From an uncultured bacterium (GTDB lineage Bacteria > Bipolaricaulota > Bipolaricaulia > UBA7950 > UBA9294): DNA of 35,270 nt. The stretch covers positions 1 to 35,270 of the forward strand of contig CAJVYM010000013.1 of assembly GCA_913009415.1 (NCBI GenBank). Direction: 5' to 3'. Under the pieces are notes generated by a model. It had not been told where the DNA came from, searched no databases, and saw only the letters and a list, made by a program, of their open reading frames with translations. Shown in pieces: positions 6,921 to 15,018 of this stretch. Every line of letters begins with the position of its first letter. Positions within the stretch are counted from its first letter, which is position 1. The position numbers and the translations under genes were made by a program.

Positions 6921-7703
6921 ATGAAGATCGTCGATCTGACCGATGAACGTAAGGATCTCTATTTCGTCTGCCTCGAAGACTGGTCGAACGAGATGAAGGA
7001 TGCAGGGGATAAGAAACGCCTATGGCACAACAAGATGAAGGGAAGGGGTCTCAGGGTCAAGCTGGCCCTTGATGATGCGGGCACAGTCGGCGGAATGATC
7101 CAATACGCCCCGATCGAGTACTCCTTTGTCGAGGGGAAGGATCTCTACTTCATCTACTGCATATGGGTCCACGGATACAAGAAGGGAAGAGGAAACTTCC
7201 AGAAACAGGGGATGGGGAAGGCCCTCCTTGCAGCCGCAGAGACTGCTGCAGGGGAGAGAGGGGCAAAAGGGATGGTGGCTTGGGGAGTATCCCTACCCTT
7301 CTGGATGCGAGCCTCATGGTTCAAGAAACAGGGGTACCGCAAGGTGGATAAGAAGGGCATGCAGGTGCTCCTGTGGAAGCCGTTCACAGATACTGCTATC
7401 CCTCCTAAGTGGATCAAGGAGAAGAAGAATCCGGAGAGGATACATGGAAAGGTGACGGTAACCTCCTTTATCAGCGGATGGTGTACCGCGCAGAATATCG
7501 TCTACGAACGGGCAAAGCGGGCGGCTGCTGAGTTCGGTGACAAGGTCGTCTTCCAGGAGATCGACACGTTCGATAGGTCCACTCTGCTCGAATGGGGTCA
7601 CTCGGATGCCTTGTTCATCGACGGGAAAGAGATTCGGACAGGGCCGCCTCCTTCGTATGATAAGCTAAGAAAGCTTATCGCACAGAGGGTCAAGCGGCTT
7701 TAG
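6921..7703 (+). CDS. GNAT acetyltransferase with C-terminal YoaP-like domain
   Basis: A 260-residue protein. Residues up to about 150 form a GNAT N-acetyltransferase. The acetyl-CoA loop is recognisable as QKQGMGKALLAAAETAA (the Q/RxxGxG/A signature), followed by the strand GMVAWGVSLPFWM and the FKKQGYRKV hairpin. From about residue 175 there is a thioredoxin-fold-like section with ISGWCTAQNIVYERAKRAAAEFGDKV (one Cys) and GHSDALFIDGKEIRTGPPPSY. This is the YoaP-like arrangement known in uncharacterised acetyltransferases. The start is ATG 6921, because the AGGAGGT ribosome-binding site abuts the earlier ATG 6915 and is correctly spaced for 6921. The acceptor substrate is unknown. Confidence 0.8.
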   Translation: MKIVDLTDERKDLYFVCLEDWSNEMKDAGDKKRLWHNKMKGRGLRVKLALDDAGTVGGMIQYAPIEYSFVEGKDLYFIYCIWVHGYKKGRGNFQKQGMGKALLAAAETAAGERGAKGMVAWGVSLPFWMRASWFKKQGYRKVDKKGMQVLLWKPFTDTAIPPKWIKEKKNPERIHGKVTVTSFISGWCTAQNIVYERAKRAAAEFGDKVVFQEIDTFDRSTLLEWGHSDALFIDGKEIRTGPPPSYDKLRKLIAQRVKRL

Positions 7704-7873
7704 GTTCCGTCGCTTTCCTCTCTCGATCCAGGAGCCTCTTTGAATTGGCGAGAACAGTTTCTTTCGTGATGTCAACAAATTTGTAGTGGCGTTGTCTCTT
7801 TGCTCAGGCATTCTTTGCTCGGTTCGGGTCTGTAGGTTCTGCCAATGGACAAAGATTCCAACAGCACTACCCA

Positions 7874-9199
7874 CTACGGTTCGCTTGCCTTTTGCGCCGC
7901 GGCAACACCCCTCTTCTCGTTTACGAAGAGTAGCGCCACAAACCCAACGAAGAGAAAGACCGCTATTGAGAGGATGGCCATCCTCTGTCCCGATTGCTCG
8001 GCAAATGCCGCTGCTTGACCGCCTCTCTGATACCACAGGGCAGCATGCGCAGCGATGAATCCGTACACGGTCGGACCGATGAACGACGATGTACGCCCGG
8101 TCATGGCGAAGAACCCGTAGAACTCCGCGCTCTTCTTCGCTGGGGCAAGCTTGCCCACCAATGTTCGGCTCACCGATTGCGCGGCGGTTAGCGCGAACCC
8201 GGAGATCCCACCAATGACGAAGAAGAGCGTGCGCGAGTAATCGAAGTAGAGCCACAGCACCGCCACAAGCATCAGTCCCAACGCGATCAGAATCGAGCGC
8301 TTGGCGCTGAACCGATCGGTGATGTGGCCAAAAACGTAGGCTCCAGCAATGCTCGCCGCCTGCACCATGATCATGAACAGTATAAGCTGGGTCTGCGTCA
8401 GGCCGAAGAGGACCGCGCCAAGGATGGCCGCGAAGTTGAGCATCATCAAAATCCCGTCGTTATATACGAGGAACGACAGGATGAATCTGCTAAATTCCTT
8501 GAAGTGTCGCACATTCTTTAGCGTCTCTCCCAAACGCGCAAAGGCGAGTGTAATCAGGGAACTTCCTGATGGGAGCGTTTTTTTCTCCGCCCGCTCGGGG
8601 AGGGACCTGAATATCGGCAAGGCAAACCCAGCGTAGAACAAAGCAGTGAGTACAAATGAGAGGCGCACGCTCAGCGTGCCGGGGAAGATCTGGATCAGGG
8701 CAAGGACGATGATCAGACAGGCTATTCCCCCGGCGGAGCCGATCGCCCATCCTCGCCCGGATATCCTCCCGATCTCATCTGGAGCGGCAATCTCGGGAAG
8801 GAGCGCATTGTAGAACACCTGTGCGCTGCGATACCCGATCTCGGCAAGGATGAAGAAGATCATTCCCATGACGATATCACCCTTACCGACAAATGCGAGC
8901 AAGGCAGTGAACACACAGGACATGACTGTGAAGAACAGAAGGAAGCGTTTCTTGCCTCCCGAGTAGTCGGCAATCGTTCCTAGGAGCGGTGCGGTAAGTG
9001 CGACGGCGAGCATCGCAATCCCCACGGAAAGGCCCCACAGCCACGATCCCTGCGCACCGCCGACAACCTGTCCCTTGAAGTAAGCGGCGTATATGGCAAG
9101 TAACACCACCGCCGCGTAAGCGGAATTTCCAAAGTCGTACATGTACCAGGCCGTCCGTTCTCGCCGTGTAGAAAAGCGTTTCTCAGGTCTCTTGCTCAT
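7874..9199 (-). CDS. MFS transporter, UMF1/Atg22-like family
   Basis: A 441-residue protein with about twelve hydrophobic segments. The N-terminal motif AWYMYDFGNSAYA is the hallmark of the UMF1 (Atg22-like) branch of the major facilitator superfamily. The A-type loop after the second segment reads GTIADYSGGKKRFLL, and the second half has GHITDRFSAKRSI at the matching place. The substrate of bacterial members is not established; yeast Atg22 exports amino acids from the vacuole. The start is ATG 9199, which has a strong GGAGGAGG ribosome-binding site. It overlaps the end of the upstream plsC-like gene by 17 bases, so the two form one operon. Confidence 0.85.
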   Translation of the reverse strand: MSKRPEKRFSTRRERTAWYMYDFGNSAYAAVVLLAIYAAYFKGQVVGGAQGSWLWGLSVGIAMLAVALTAPLLGTIADYSGGKKRFLLFFTVMSCVFTALLAFVGKGDIVMGMIFFILAEIGYRSAQVFYNALLPEIAAPDEIGRISGRGWAIGSAGGIACLIIVLALIQIFPGTLSVRLSFVLTALFYAGFALPIFRSLPERAEKKTLPSGSSLITLAFARLGETLKNVRHFKEFSRFILSFLVYNDGILMMLNFAAILGAVLFGLTQTQLILFMIMVQAASIAGAYVFGHITDRFSAKRSILIALGLMLVAVLWLYFDYSRTLFFVIGGISGFALTAAQSVSRTLVGKLAPAKKSAEFYGFFAMTGRTSSFIGPTVYGFIAAHAALWYQRGGQAAAFAEQSGQRMAILSIAVFLFVGFVALLFVNEKRGVAAAQKASEP

Positions 9200-9935
9200 C
9201 TGTCCTCCTCCTTGCCCACGGATAAACCTCCGTCCCTTTGGCCGCGGCGCGTACCCGGGCATCCATCGAGTAGTATCCGCGCCTCTCCGGTGGGATGAGA
9301 AGAGAAATATGTTTCATGATAGACTCGCCGATCTCATCCAGTTGTATCCTCCGCTGCCAGCCACGCCCATTGGCCTCAAACGGCCCGAATGCCTCACCGA
9401 TGCGCACCCTAACACACGCACGGCGTCCACGCAAAAGGCTGGGAAAGAACTCGACGAGACCGTCGATCCCAACCGGGAGGATGCGCGCTCTTGTACGCAC
9501 AGCGAGAAACGCCGTCCCCGGACGTGCAGGACGCAGAACGCTCGCCCAGCTTCCCCCCTCTGGGAATATTCCAACGACACCACCCGCGCTCAAGGCGTCC
9601 TCCGCGCTGCGCAACGCATCGCGCGCTCCTGTTCCACGGTGCACTGCATAGTAACCCCACAGTTTTGGCAGTGCACGCACAAGCCGCGGAGCAAAGGGCA
9701 TTTCTGCTCCACCTATGAACTCCAACGGTCCGGGAAAAGCACGGATCAGTGCGAGTGGATCGACAAAGTGGAAGTGGTTGGCGGCAATCAACAGAGGACC
9801 GTGTTGCGGCACGTTCTCCGCGCCGACAATTTCCAAGCGCATCATGAAACGGAAGATACACCGAATACAAAATCGCAGCACACGCCGGACTGCCCGTCGA
9901 CCGTGGCCACGCAGATTGCTCTGTAAAATGGACAT
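9183..9935 (-). CDS. plsC: PlsC-like 1-acylglycerol-3-phosphate acyltransferase
   Basis: A 250-residue acyltransferase. Motif I is NHFHFVDPL (the catalytic HX4D). Motif III is GIFPEGGSW, where the usual PlsC string is FPEGTR, so the Thr-Arg pair is replaced. The later ARILPVGIDGL matches the VP-containing motif IV. Enzymes of this family add the second acyl chain to lysophosphatidic acid at the inner face of the cytoplasmic membrane. The start is ATG 9935. The open frame continues upstream only because it reads through the tRNA-Ala gene 24 bases away. With no promoter visible in that gap, it is probably transcribed from the tRNA operon promoter and the transcript then cut. Confidence 0.85.
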   Translation of the reverse strand: MSILQSNLRGHGRRAVRRVLRFCIRCIFRFMMRLEIVGAENVPQHGPLLIAANHFHFVDPLALIRAFPGPLEFIGGAEMPFAPRLVRALPKLWGYYAVHRGTGARDALRSAEDALSAGGVVGIFPEGGSWASVLRPARPGTAFLAVRTRARILPVGIDGLVEFFPSLLRGRRACVRVRIGEAFGPFEANGRGWQRRIQLDEIGESIMKHISLLIPPERRGYYSMDARVRAAAKGTEVYPWARRRTDEQET

Positions 9936-9958
9936 CCTGTGACTCCATGAAGAACAAC

Positions 9959-10032
9959 TGGAGGCGAGCGGATTCGAACCGCCAACCTCTGCGATGCGAA
10001 CGCAGCGCTCTCCCAATTAGAGCTACGCCCCC
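9959..10032 (-). tRNA. tRNA-Ala(CGC)
   Basis: A complete 74-base cloverleaf with acceptor GGGGGCG/CGCCTCC and anticodon loop TTCGCAT. The T-loop is TTCGAAT. A is the discriminator base and CCA is not encoded. It is the last of six tRNA genes in transcription order. Confidence 0.95.
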
Positions 10033-10048
10033 GTGTTCGTCAAGTAAC

Positions 10049-10123
10049 TAGCGGCGCAGGGACTCGAACCCCGAACCTCTCGGATATGAGCCGAGCGCTC
10101 TAAACCGGTTGAGCTACGCCGCC
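10049..10123 (-). tRNA. tRNA-Met(CAT), elongator type
   Basis: A 75-base cloverleaf with anticodon stem CTCGG/CCGAG and loop CTCATAT. It starts G1 and lacks the initiator features. The first acceptor pair is G-U. A tRNA-Ile with a lysidine-modified CAT anticodon cannot be excluded from the gene sequence. CCA is not encoded. Confidence 0.85.
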
Positions 10124-10127
10124 CTTC

Positions 10128-10203
10128 TGGTGGCGGGGGCCGGATTCGAACCGACAACCTCCGGGTTATGAGCCCGACGAGCTTCCAGTTGCTCCACCCC
10201 GCG
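10128..10203 (-). tRNA. Initiator tRNA-fMet(CAT)
   Basis: A 76-base gene including an encoded CCA. It begins CGCGGGGTGGAGCA, typical of bacterial initiators. It has an unpaired first acceptor position (C1 opposite C72; C1 opposite A72 is more usual) and three consecutive G-C pairs next to the anticodon loop CTCATAA. Confidence 0.95.
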
Positions 10204-10210
10204 ATTCTTG

Positions 10211-10294
10211 TGCCGGGAGCGGGACTCGAACCCGCACGAGGATACCCTCAAAGGATTTTAAGTCCCTTGCGTCTGCCAATTCCGCCACCCCGGC
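10211..10294 (-). tRNA. tRNA-Leu(TAA)
   Basis: An 84-base class II tRNA with a long variable arm. The anticodon loop is CTTAAAA, the D-arm region is typical of Leu (GTGGCGGAATTGGCAGACGC) and the T-loop is TTCGAGT. CCA is not encoded. Confidence 0.95.
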
Positions 10295-10322
10295 TCTTTG
10301 GCGATTCCCCGGCTAAACTGTT

Positions 10323-10397
10323 TGGAGCGGGAAACGGGATTTGGACCCGCGACCCCTGCCTTGGCAAGGCAGTGCTCTACCGCTGAGCTATTCCCGC
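10323..10397 (-). tRNA. tRNA-Gly(GCC)
   Basis: A 75-base gene including encoded CCA. The anticodon stem is CTGCC/GGCAG with loop TTGCCAA, the acceptor is GCGGGAA/TTCCCGC and the discriminator is T. The T-loop reads TCCAAAT. Confidence 0.95.
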
Positions 10398-10439
10398 AAC
10401 CTGAACAGGATTATACCTACAGCACCCCGTTTCTGCAAC

Positions 10440-10521
10440 TGCGAAGGGCGGGATTCGAACCCGCACGCCCGAAGGCACTAGCTCCTAAGGCTAGCGCGTC
10501 TGCCAGTTCCGCCACCCTCGC
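10440..10521 (-). tRNA. tRNA-Leu(TAG)
   Basis: An 82-base class II tRNA. The anticodon stem is CTAGC/GCTAG with loop CTTAGGA, and there is a long variable arm. CCA is not encoded. It is the first gene of the tRNA operon, 15 bases after the -10 box. Confidence 0.95.
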
Positions 10522-10536
10522 GTGTCACGGTGCAAG

Positions 10537-10565
10537 AGGTTACCAGGCACTGCCACCCACGTCAA
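10537..10565 (-). promoter_or_regulatory. Promoter of the tRNA operon
   Basis: On the minus strand: TTGACG (10565-10560), a 17-bp spacer, and TAACCT (10542-10537). The first tRNA begins at 10521. It sits directly after the terminator of the upstream alanine-rich protein gene. Confidence 0.75.
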
Positions 10566-10570
10566 TAGAA

Positions 10571-10597
10571 AAGGGGAACGGCTTTGTAGCCGTCCCC
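10571..10597 (-). terminator. Intrinsic terminator of the alanine-rich protein gene
   Basis: On the minus strand, GGGGACGGCT pairs with AGCCGTTCCCC (one bulged base) around a 4-base loop and is followed by TTTTCTATT. It lies about 20 bases after the stop codon at 10618. Confidence 0.8.
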
Positions 10598-10617
10598 CCC
10601 GATAGATACGCCGTTTT

Positions 10618-13600
10618 CTAGCCCTGTTCGCCCTGCTGGTAGACAGCGCGGAGCGATCCGCCGTTTTGCAGCGTTATCCTGAGATTAGGATTCTGGGTAA
10701 CCTGCTGGTTACTAGAGAGAGGAACCCACTGCCTCGTCTGTTCATTGTACCTCTGCCAGCTCTGGAAGATGAGGTGTGCTTCCTGCTGTGTCCAGAAGTC
10801 AGCCTGCGTCTGGATCGTGAACTGCGTCCCAGCCGAACCGCACAGATCGTATTTGGTCGTACGCTGGAGATGTCCGTTGACAGCCATCTTAACGGCAATC
10901 TCCGTGTACTGCGGCAAGTAGGCAGTGGTGGTGTGCATTTGAGCGCTGGCAACAACTGCGCTTACGTGCACGCACACTGAAGTCTGAGTGGAAGGAGGAG
11001 TGACTTCCGCACTGCCTCCCACATTGAGAAGTACTGTGAGGCGGAGCACCTCGCACTCAGCCTGATCGTACAGTGCAAAGACGAGTTGGTACGTAGCCGC
11101 CTGTGCCGGGATGTACCCGGAGAGTTTGCCGATGTGACTACTTAGATCCAGGTTAAACTCTGCCTGCCCCGGAAGGTTACTCGATACCAGCTCAGCCACG
11201 ATGGCCCCAGAAGAGTTGATCTGGTACTGGATGTCTGCTGGAATTTGACGTGCGGTCAGGAAGTGAATGGTTCCTCCCTTCACGTCGCCAAAGTTCCACT
11301 GGCGGGCGATAGCTGCGCCACAAGCTGGCTCCGGCCGGGTGGGGGTTGTAGTCCCGGGCACCTCACCGCCGCCTACACTTATGTACACATGCAGCACAGC
11401 TACCGTGCACTTGTTGGTATCGATGAACTGATAGACCACGTGATAGGTCATCGGGCTCGACGGGAGCATGCCCTGTAGAGTTCCTTTGTCGGTGTTGGTG
11501 TCAATCGAGAACTGCACCCCTCCCGGAAGATCGCTCGACATCTGACTAACACCAACTATGTCGAATCCTGCAAGTGTCGACGAGACTTCGTACGGGAAAG
11601 ACTTGGTGGAGATGATGTACATCCCACCCCGCACCTCGCCAAAGTCCCACTCCATCTCCCGAGGTTCCGGACATCCAGGTTGGGTCGGAGTGGTCGGTTG
11701 ATACTCCCTACACATGTCGGCCAGACAGTCTTGATCGATCAACGCTCGAGTAGATGCGTGGACGTCAGACATGACCGAGACCGAGGTGTTTGCACTTGCT
11801 GCGGCCGATGCCGCAGCATTCGCCGCGGTCTGGGCCGAAGCATACGCTTCTGCCGCTGCCGTGGCCGCCGCTGCCGCTCGTGCGTGTGCCTCAGCGATCG
11901 CAGTCGCCGATGCCTGTACGGCTGCAAACGCTTGTGCCACTGCCTGCGCGGAAGCGAACGCCTTGGCTTCAGCCTCCGCTGCTGCCTTGACTCCGACAGA
12001 AACGGATGCCTCCGCACTCGCCTGCGCTGATGCTGCTGCAAACGCCGACGCTTGTGCTCTGGCTGCCGCTGCTGCATACGCACTCGCGCTCGTGCTGAGC
12101 GCTACCTGAGCCCGCGCCGCTGCTTGAGCACATGCCTCTGCTGCTGCATACGCTGATGCCTGCGCGCTCGCTGCCGCATGCACGCCGACACTTACTGCCA
12201 CCTGTGCCCGCGCTGCCGCTTGCGCCGCGGCATGTGCCGCTGCTTCTGCCTTCGCTTCAGCACTTGCCGCTGCCTGCACGCCAACGGTCACTGCAACCTC
12301 AGCCTGAGATTGGGCGGTCGCTGCCGCCTGCGCCGCTGCCGATGCGTCCGCCGCCGCTTTGGCGATGGTTTGCATTCCACTTTGGATGGCGGCTTGTGCC
12401 TGCGCGTAGGCCTGTGCCGCAGCAAATGCCGCTGCCTGCGCCTGCGCGCTCGCCGCAACGGCCGCATGTACCTGCGTTAGAACCGCGGACGAGTTCATCG
12501 CTTCTGATGCGGCGTATGCAGATGCATACGCGGAAGAGCCCGCTGTACCTGCCGAGGAAGCGTTTGCCTGCGCACTTGCAGTGGCGCTTGACGCCGCGCT
12601 CGCGGCGGCTGCCGCTGCCGCAGAGGCGTTGGCAGATGCTGTTGCCGCTGCCTGCGCCTGCGCCTGCGCCGTTGCCAGTGCCTGAGAGACTGCACTCGCA
12701 ATCGAAGAGGCCGCGGATTGCGCAGAAGCGCTGGCATTTGCGGCTGCGTTTGCCTGCGCACTGGCACTGGAACTTGCACTAGCGATCGCACTCGCTGCCG
12801 CCATGGCTGCTGCCCGAGCTTCGGCAACGGCTGATGCCGCTGCTTGCGCCTGAGCGTTGGCCTGTGCACTTGCGTTGGCGATCGCACTCGCCGCTGCCGT
12901 TGCCGCTGCTTGAGCCTGCGCTACAGCGTTTGCCGCTGCCTGCGCCTGTGCTGATGCAGTGGCCGCTGCCTGAGCGATCGCAGTCGCTGCTGCCTGAGCG
13001 CTTGCATGCGCACTGGACTGAGCTTCAGCGATGGCCTCGGCCTGTGCCTCGGCCGCCGATTGAGCTTGTGCTACAGCTGTCGCTGCTGCATAGGCTGCTG
13101 CTTGTGCTTCCGCCCTAGCTGTGGCGATTGCTTTGGCGGTAGCCTCCGCTCGTGCATAGGCGACCGCTGCTGCCTGCGCCTGTGCTTGTGCCCGTGAATA
13201 GGCGACCGCTGCAGCAGCAGCACGCGCCTGTGCGGAAGCCTGTGCATGAGCCGCCGCTTCTGCCGCGGCCTGCGCTGCTGCCTGTGCCTCGGCAACTGCT
13301 GATGCGGCCGCGCTGACTGTTCCTCTAATTTCAGTGGTTACATTTCCACACAAAACCGGTGTATTGATCGTGTCTGAAATGTCTCGTGTAATCTGTTGCG
13401 CCCTGGAAACCGACGTCGCCGTAGCGCTTGCCTGCGCTTGCGCTCGAGAATACGCCCTCGCACACGCTTGCGCCTGAGCATTGGCCTCAGCAGCCGCACC
13501 GGCAACCGCGCTTACTGCAACCTTGGCATCGGCGTAGGCTCCTGCGGCGGCCTCCACCTGTGCCATGGCCGTCGCTTCTGCTTGGGCGATCACGCGAGCA

Positions 13601-14220
13601 ATGTCTGAGACGTATGCCTGCACCTTTACTGCTGCTGCGGCACATGCCTTTGCCGAGGCGTTCGCCGAGGCTAAGGCCACTGCCAGTGCATTGGCGGAAT
13701 CGTTGGCCATCACAGCTGCGCTTGCCTGCGCTGTAGCGCACGCATGCACCCATGCCTTCGCCGCCGCTTGAGCGCTCGCCGCCGCGGCAGCCACATCCTC
13801 GATCATCGTCTTAACACTGGCCGTAGCCGTCACGCACGCACTCGCCGAGGCGTTTGCCTCAGCCTGCGCCGCGGATGCCGCCTGCACCACCTGCGAGATC
13901 ATCGCATCTGCCTTCGCCGAAGCAGCACTGCATGCCTTCGCCGAGGCGGAAGCCGCTATTTGAGCTGATGCGATCGCTCCGAATTGATCAGAACACGCCG
14001 AACACGGATCCTTTACCTGTGTCAACAGAGCCGCAATTGCGTTTGCTGACGCCTGTGCCTGTGACGCAGCCTGCGCAGCCGATGCTGCTGCTGCCTGGGC
14101 AAATGCCACAATGTCAGGAAGAATTGGTGTTGTTTCAGTATTCTCCTGTGCCAACCCACCTGCCACCATCGCCAGGACAAACCCCAGCAAGATCAATAGA
14201 ACCTTGAGTTTCTTCTTCAC
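10618..14220 (-). CDS. Secreted 1200-residue alanine-rich repeat protein with C-terminal Ig-like domains
   Basis: Residues 1-24 are a signal peptide (KKK, a hydrophobic run, cleavage near GLA-Q). Residues 35-820 are roughly half Ala. From 304 to 574 every even-numbered residue is Ala, Ser or Gly (136 of 136), while odd positions vary (Gln, Ser, Thr, Glu, Val, Arg, Tyr and others). Higher-order period: Cys 97, 129, 161 and 193 are exactly 32 apart, with Met 10 residues after the first three. VAVTVGV-like patches begin at 642, 674, 706 and 738, again 32 apart. A short non-repetitive linker with one Cys lies near 280-300. After 840 come two similar domains of about 100 residues (WDFGEVRGG...; WNFGDVKGG...) ending in strings like GTLQGMLPSSPMTYHVVYQF, which resemble He_PIG/cadherin-type Ig folds. 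A third domain of unknown type ends the protein. No LPXTG or transmembrane anchor is seen. The alternating pattern suggests extended beta structure with one all-small face, as in silks (inference). The family is unknown to me. Confidence 0.85.
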   Translation of the reverse strand: MKKKLKVLLILLGFVLAMVAGGLAQENTETTPILPDIVAFAQAAAASAAQAASQAQASANAIAALLTQVKDPCSACSDQFGAIASAQIAASASAKACSAASAKADAMISQVVQAASAAQAEANASASACVTATASVKTMIEDVAAAAASAQAAAKAWVHACATAQASAAVMANDSANALAVALASANASAKACAAAAVKVQAYVSDIARVIAQAEATAMAQVEAAAGAYADAKVAVSAVAGAAAEANAQAQACARAYSRAQAQASATATSVSRAQQITRDISDTINTPVLCGNVTTEIRGTVSAAASAVAEAQAAAQAAAEAAAHAQASAQARAAAAAVAYSRAQAQAQAAAVAYARAEATAKAIATARAEAQAAAYAAATAVAQAQSAAEAQAEAIAEAQSSAHASAQAAATAIAQAAATASAQAQAAANAVAQAQAAATAAASAIANASAQANAQAQAAASAVAEARAAAMAAASAIASASSSASAQANAAANASASAQSAASSIASAVSQALATAQAQAQAAATASANASAAAAAAASAASSATASAQANASSAGTAGSSAYASAYAASEAMNSSAVLTQVHAAVAASAQAQAAAFAAAQAYAQAQAAIQSGMQTIAKAAADASAAAQAAATAQSQAEVAVTVGVQAAASAEAKAEAAAHAAAQAAARAQVAVSVGVHAAASAQASAYAAAEACAQAAARAQVALSTSASAYAAAAARAQASAFAAASAQASAEASVSVGVKAAAEAEAKAFASAQAVAQAFAAVQASATAIAEAHARAAAAATAAAEAYASAQTAANAAASAAASANTSVSVMSDVHASTRALIDQDCLADMCREYQPTTPTQPGCPEPREMEWDFGEVRGGMYIISTKSFPYEVSSTLAGFDIVGVSQMSSDLPGGVQFSIDTNTDKGTLQGMLPSSPMTYHVVYQFIDTNKCTVAVLHVYISVGGGEVPGTTTPTRPEPACGAAIARQWNFGDVKGGTIHFLTARQIPADIQYQINSSGAIVAELVSSNLPGQAEFNLDLSSHIGKLSGYIPAQAATYQLVFALYDQAECEVLRLTVLLNVGGSAEVTPPSTQTSVCVHVSAVVASAQMHTTTAYLPQYTEIAVKMAVNGHLQRTTKYDLCGSAGTQFTIQTQADFWTQQEAHLIFQSWQRYNEQTRQWVPLSSNQQVTQNPNLRITLQNGGSLRAVYQQGEQG

Positions 14221-14284
14221 GGAAACCTCCTTGAATTACCTAAAACGCACTGCCGGAGCACCACCAGGGCTCCAGCACGGTCCA

Positions 14285-14848
14285 CTACGGACACTTTGGA
14301 GTGCAGCACGGCCACCAGAACGGCCGGCAGCACGTTGTTGTCTCTTTTTGCAATACGAGAGACGTTCGACAATAGCAGTTAGTGACAATGGTCGCCGTTT
14401 GCTGGCACGTGTTGCACGACCAGCCCCAACTCCATGTGCAGCTGTTGCACGGATCGTACAGCTTGATCAACCGCGTTAGCGTACCAACGGATGTGTCTAC
14501 ATACAGCGTGTAGGTACCGGCGGCGACGGCCGCTCCGTTTGCATCGACTTGAGCCCAGGTTCCCTGCCAGGATGCGGACGCCACCGGCGCATCATGTACG
14601 ACGGTGTAAATCGTTTGTCCAGAGGAATTGGCGATGTGCCATCCGAGAACCTGCGACTGGTTACATGTGTTGCACTGGCCACACGACCACCAGCCGCCAT
14701 TCGAATCCTGGACCTTGAACGCGACTGTCTCCCCAACCTTGTACCGCCCTGTCCATGTTGTGTACGTCGATCCAGCCTGCACCGTAATAGCAGATAGAAC
14801 CAGCACAGCAACCAGGACAACAGCAGCCCTTACAAACGAATGTTTCAT
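14285..14848 (-). CDS. Small secreted cysteine-rich protein with FlgD-like Ig domain
   Basis: A 187-residue protein. Residues 1-25 are a signal peptide ending VQA-GS. The middle (about 28-140) reads like the FlgD-type Ig fold: VGETVAFKVQDSNGGWW early, then VDANGAAVAAGTYTLYVD, the usual 'DxxGxxVxxGxYxxxV' strand pair. There are 14 Cys: CGQCNTC near residue 55 and clusters after residue 130 (CNSC, SCNTC, NCYC, CCRPFWWPCCTPKC). These suit disulfides outside the cytoplasm or metal binding. The start is chosen at ATG 14848 because a GAGGAGG ribosome-binding site precedes it. The gene lies 64 bases upstream of the alanine-rich protein gene on the same strand, so they are probably one operon. The family is not recognised. 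Confidence 0.8.
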   Translation of the reverse strand: MKHSFVRAAVVLVAVLVLSAITVQAGSTYTTWTGRYKVGETVAFKVQDSNGGWWSCGQCNTCNQSQVLGWHIANSSGQTIYTVVHDAPVASASWQGTWAQVDANGAAVAAGTYTLYVDTSVGTLTRLIKLYDPCNSCTWSWGWSCNTCQQTATIVTNCYCRTSLVLQKETTTCCRPFWWPCCTPKCP

Positions 14849-14870
14849 ATCATTCGCCTCCTCTTGAAGC

Positions 14871-14901
14871 AATATACACCCAGCGGGGGGGTAAGTGTCA
14901 A
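14871..14901 (-). promoter_or_regulatory. Probable promoter of the secreted-protein operon
   Basis: On the minus strand: TTGACA (14901-14896), a 19-bp spacer containing seven consecutive C, and TATATT (14876-14871). The spacer is longer than the usual 17, so expression may be activator-dependent or modest. Confidence 0.5.
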
Positions 14902-15018
14902 GCGCTGAGTGAGGAAATCGCATTCAGGGCGCAGATCCAAGTCCTTGACTGTGTTCTGGAAACTGGAAACGCGCATATGCTAAACTCTTTGGAAGCTGCA
15001 AGAAAGGGAGAGCACGGC

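Noticed and set aside
10168-10621. Plus-strand open frames across the tRNA cluster
   Set aside because: They read antisense through tRNA genes (repeated GFEPAR-like peptides come from T-arms) and are not genes.
11771-12782. Long plus-strand open frames, some also rich in alanine, opposite the alanine-rich protein gene
   Set aside because: GCN codons read on the other strand give NGC codons, so a GCN-rich gene keeps antisense frames open and partly Ala-rich. They have no ribosome-binding site or signal peptide, and the minus frame alone has a signal peptide, terminator and promoter.
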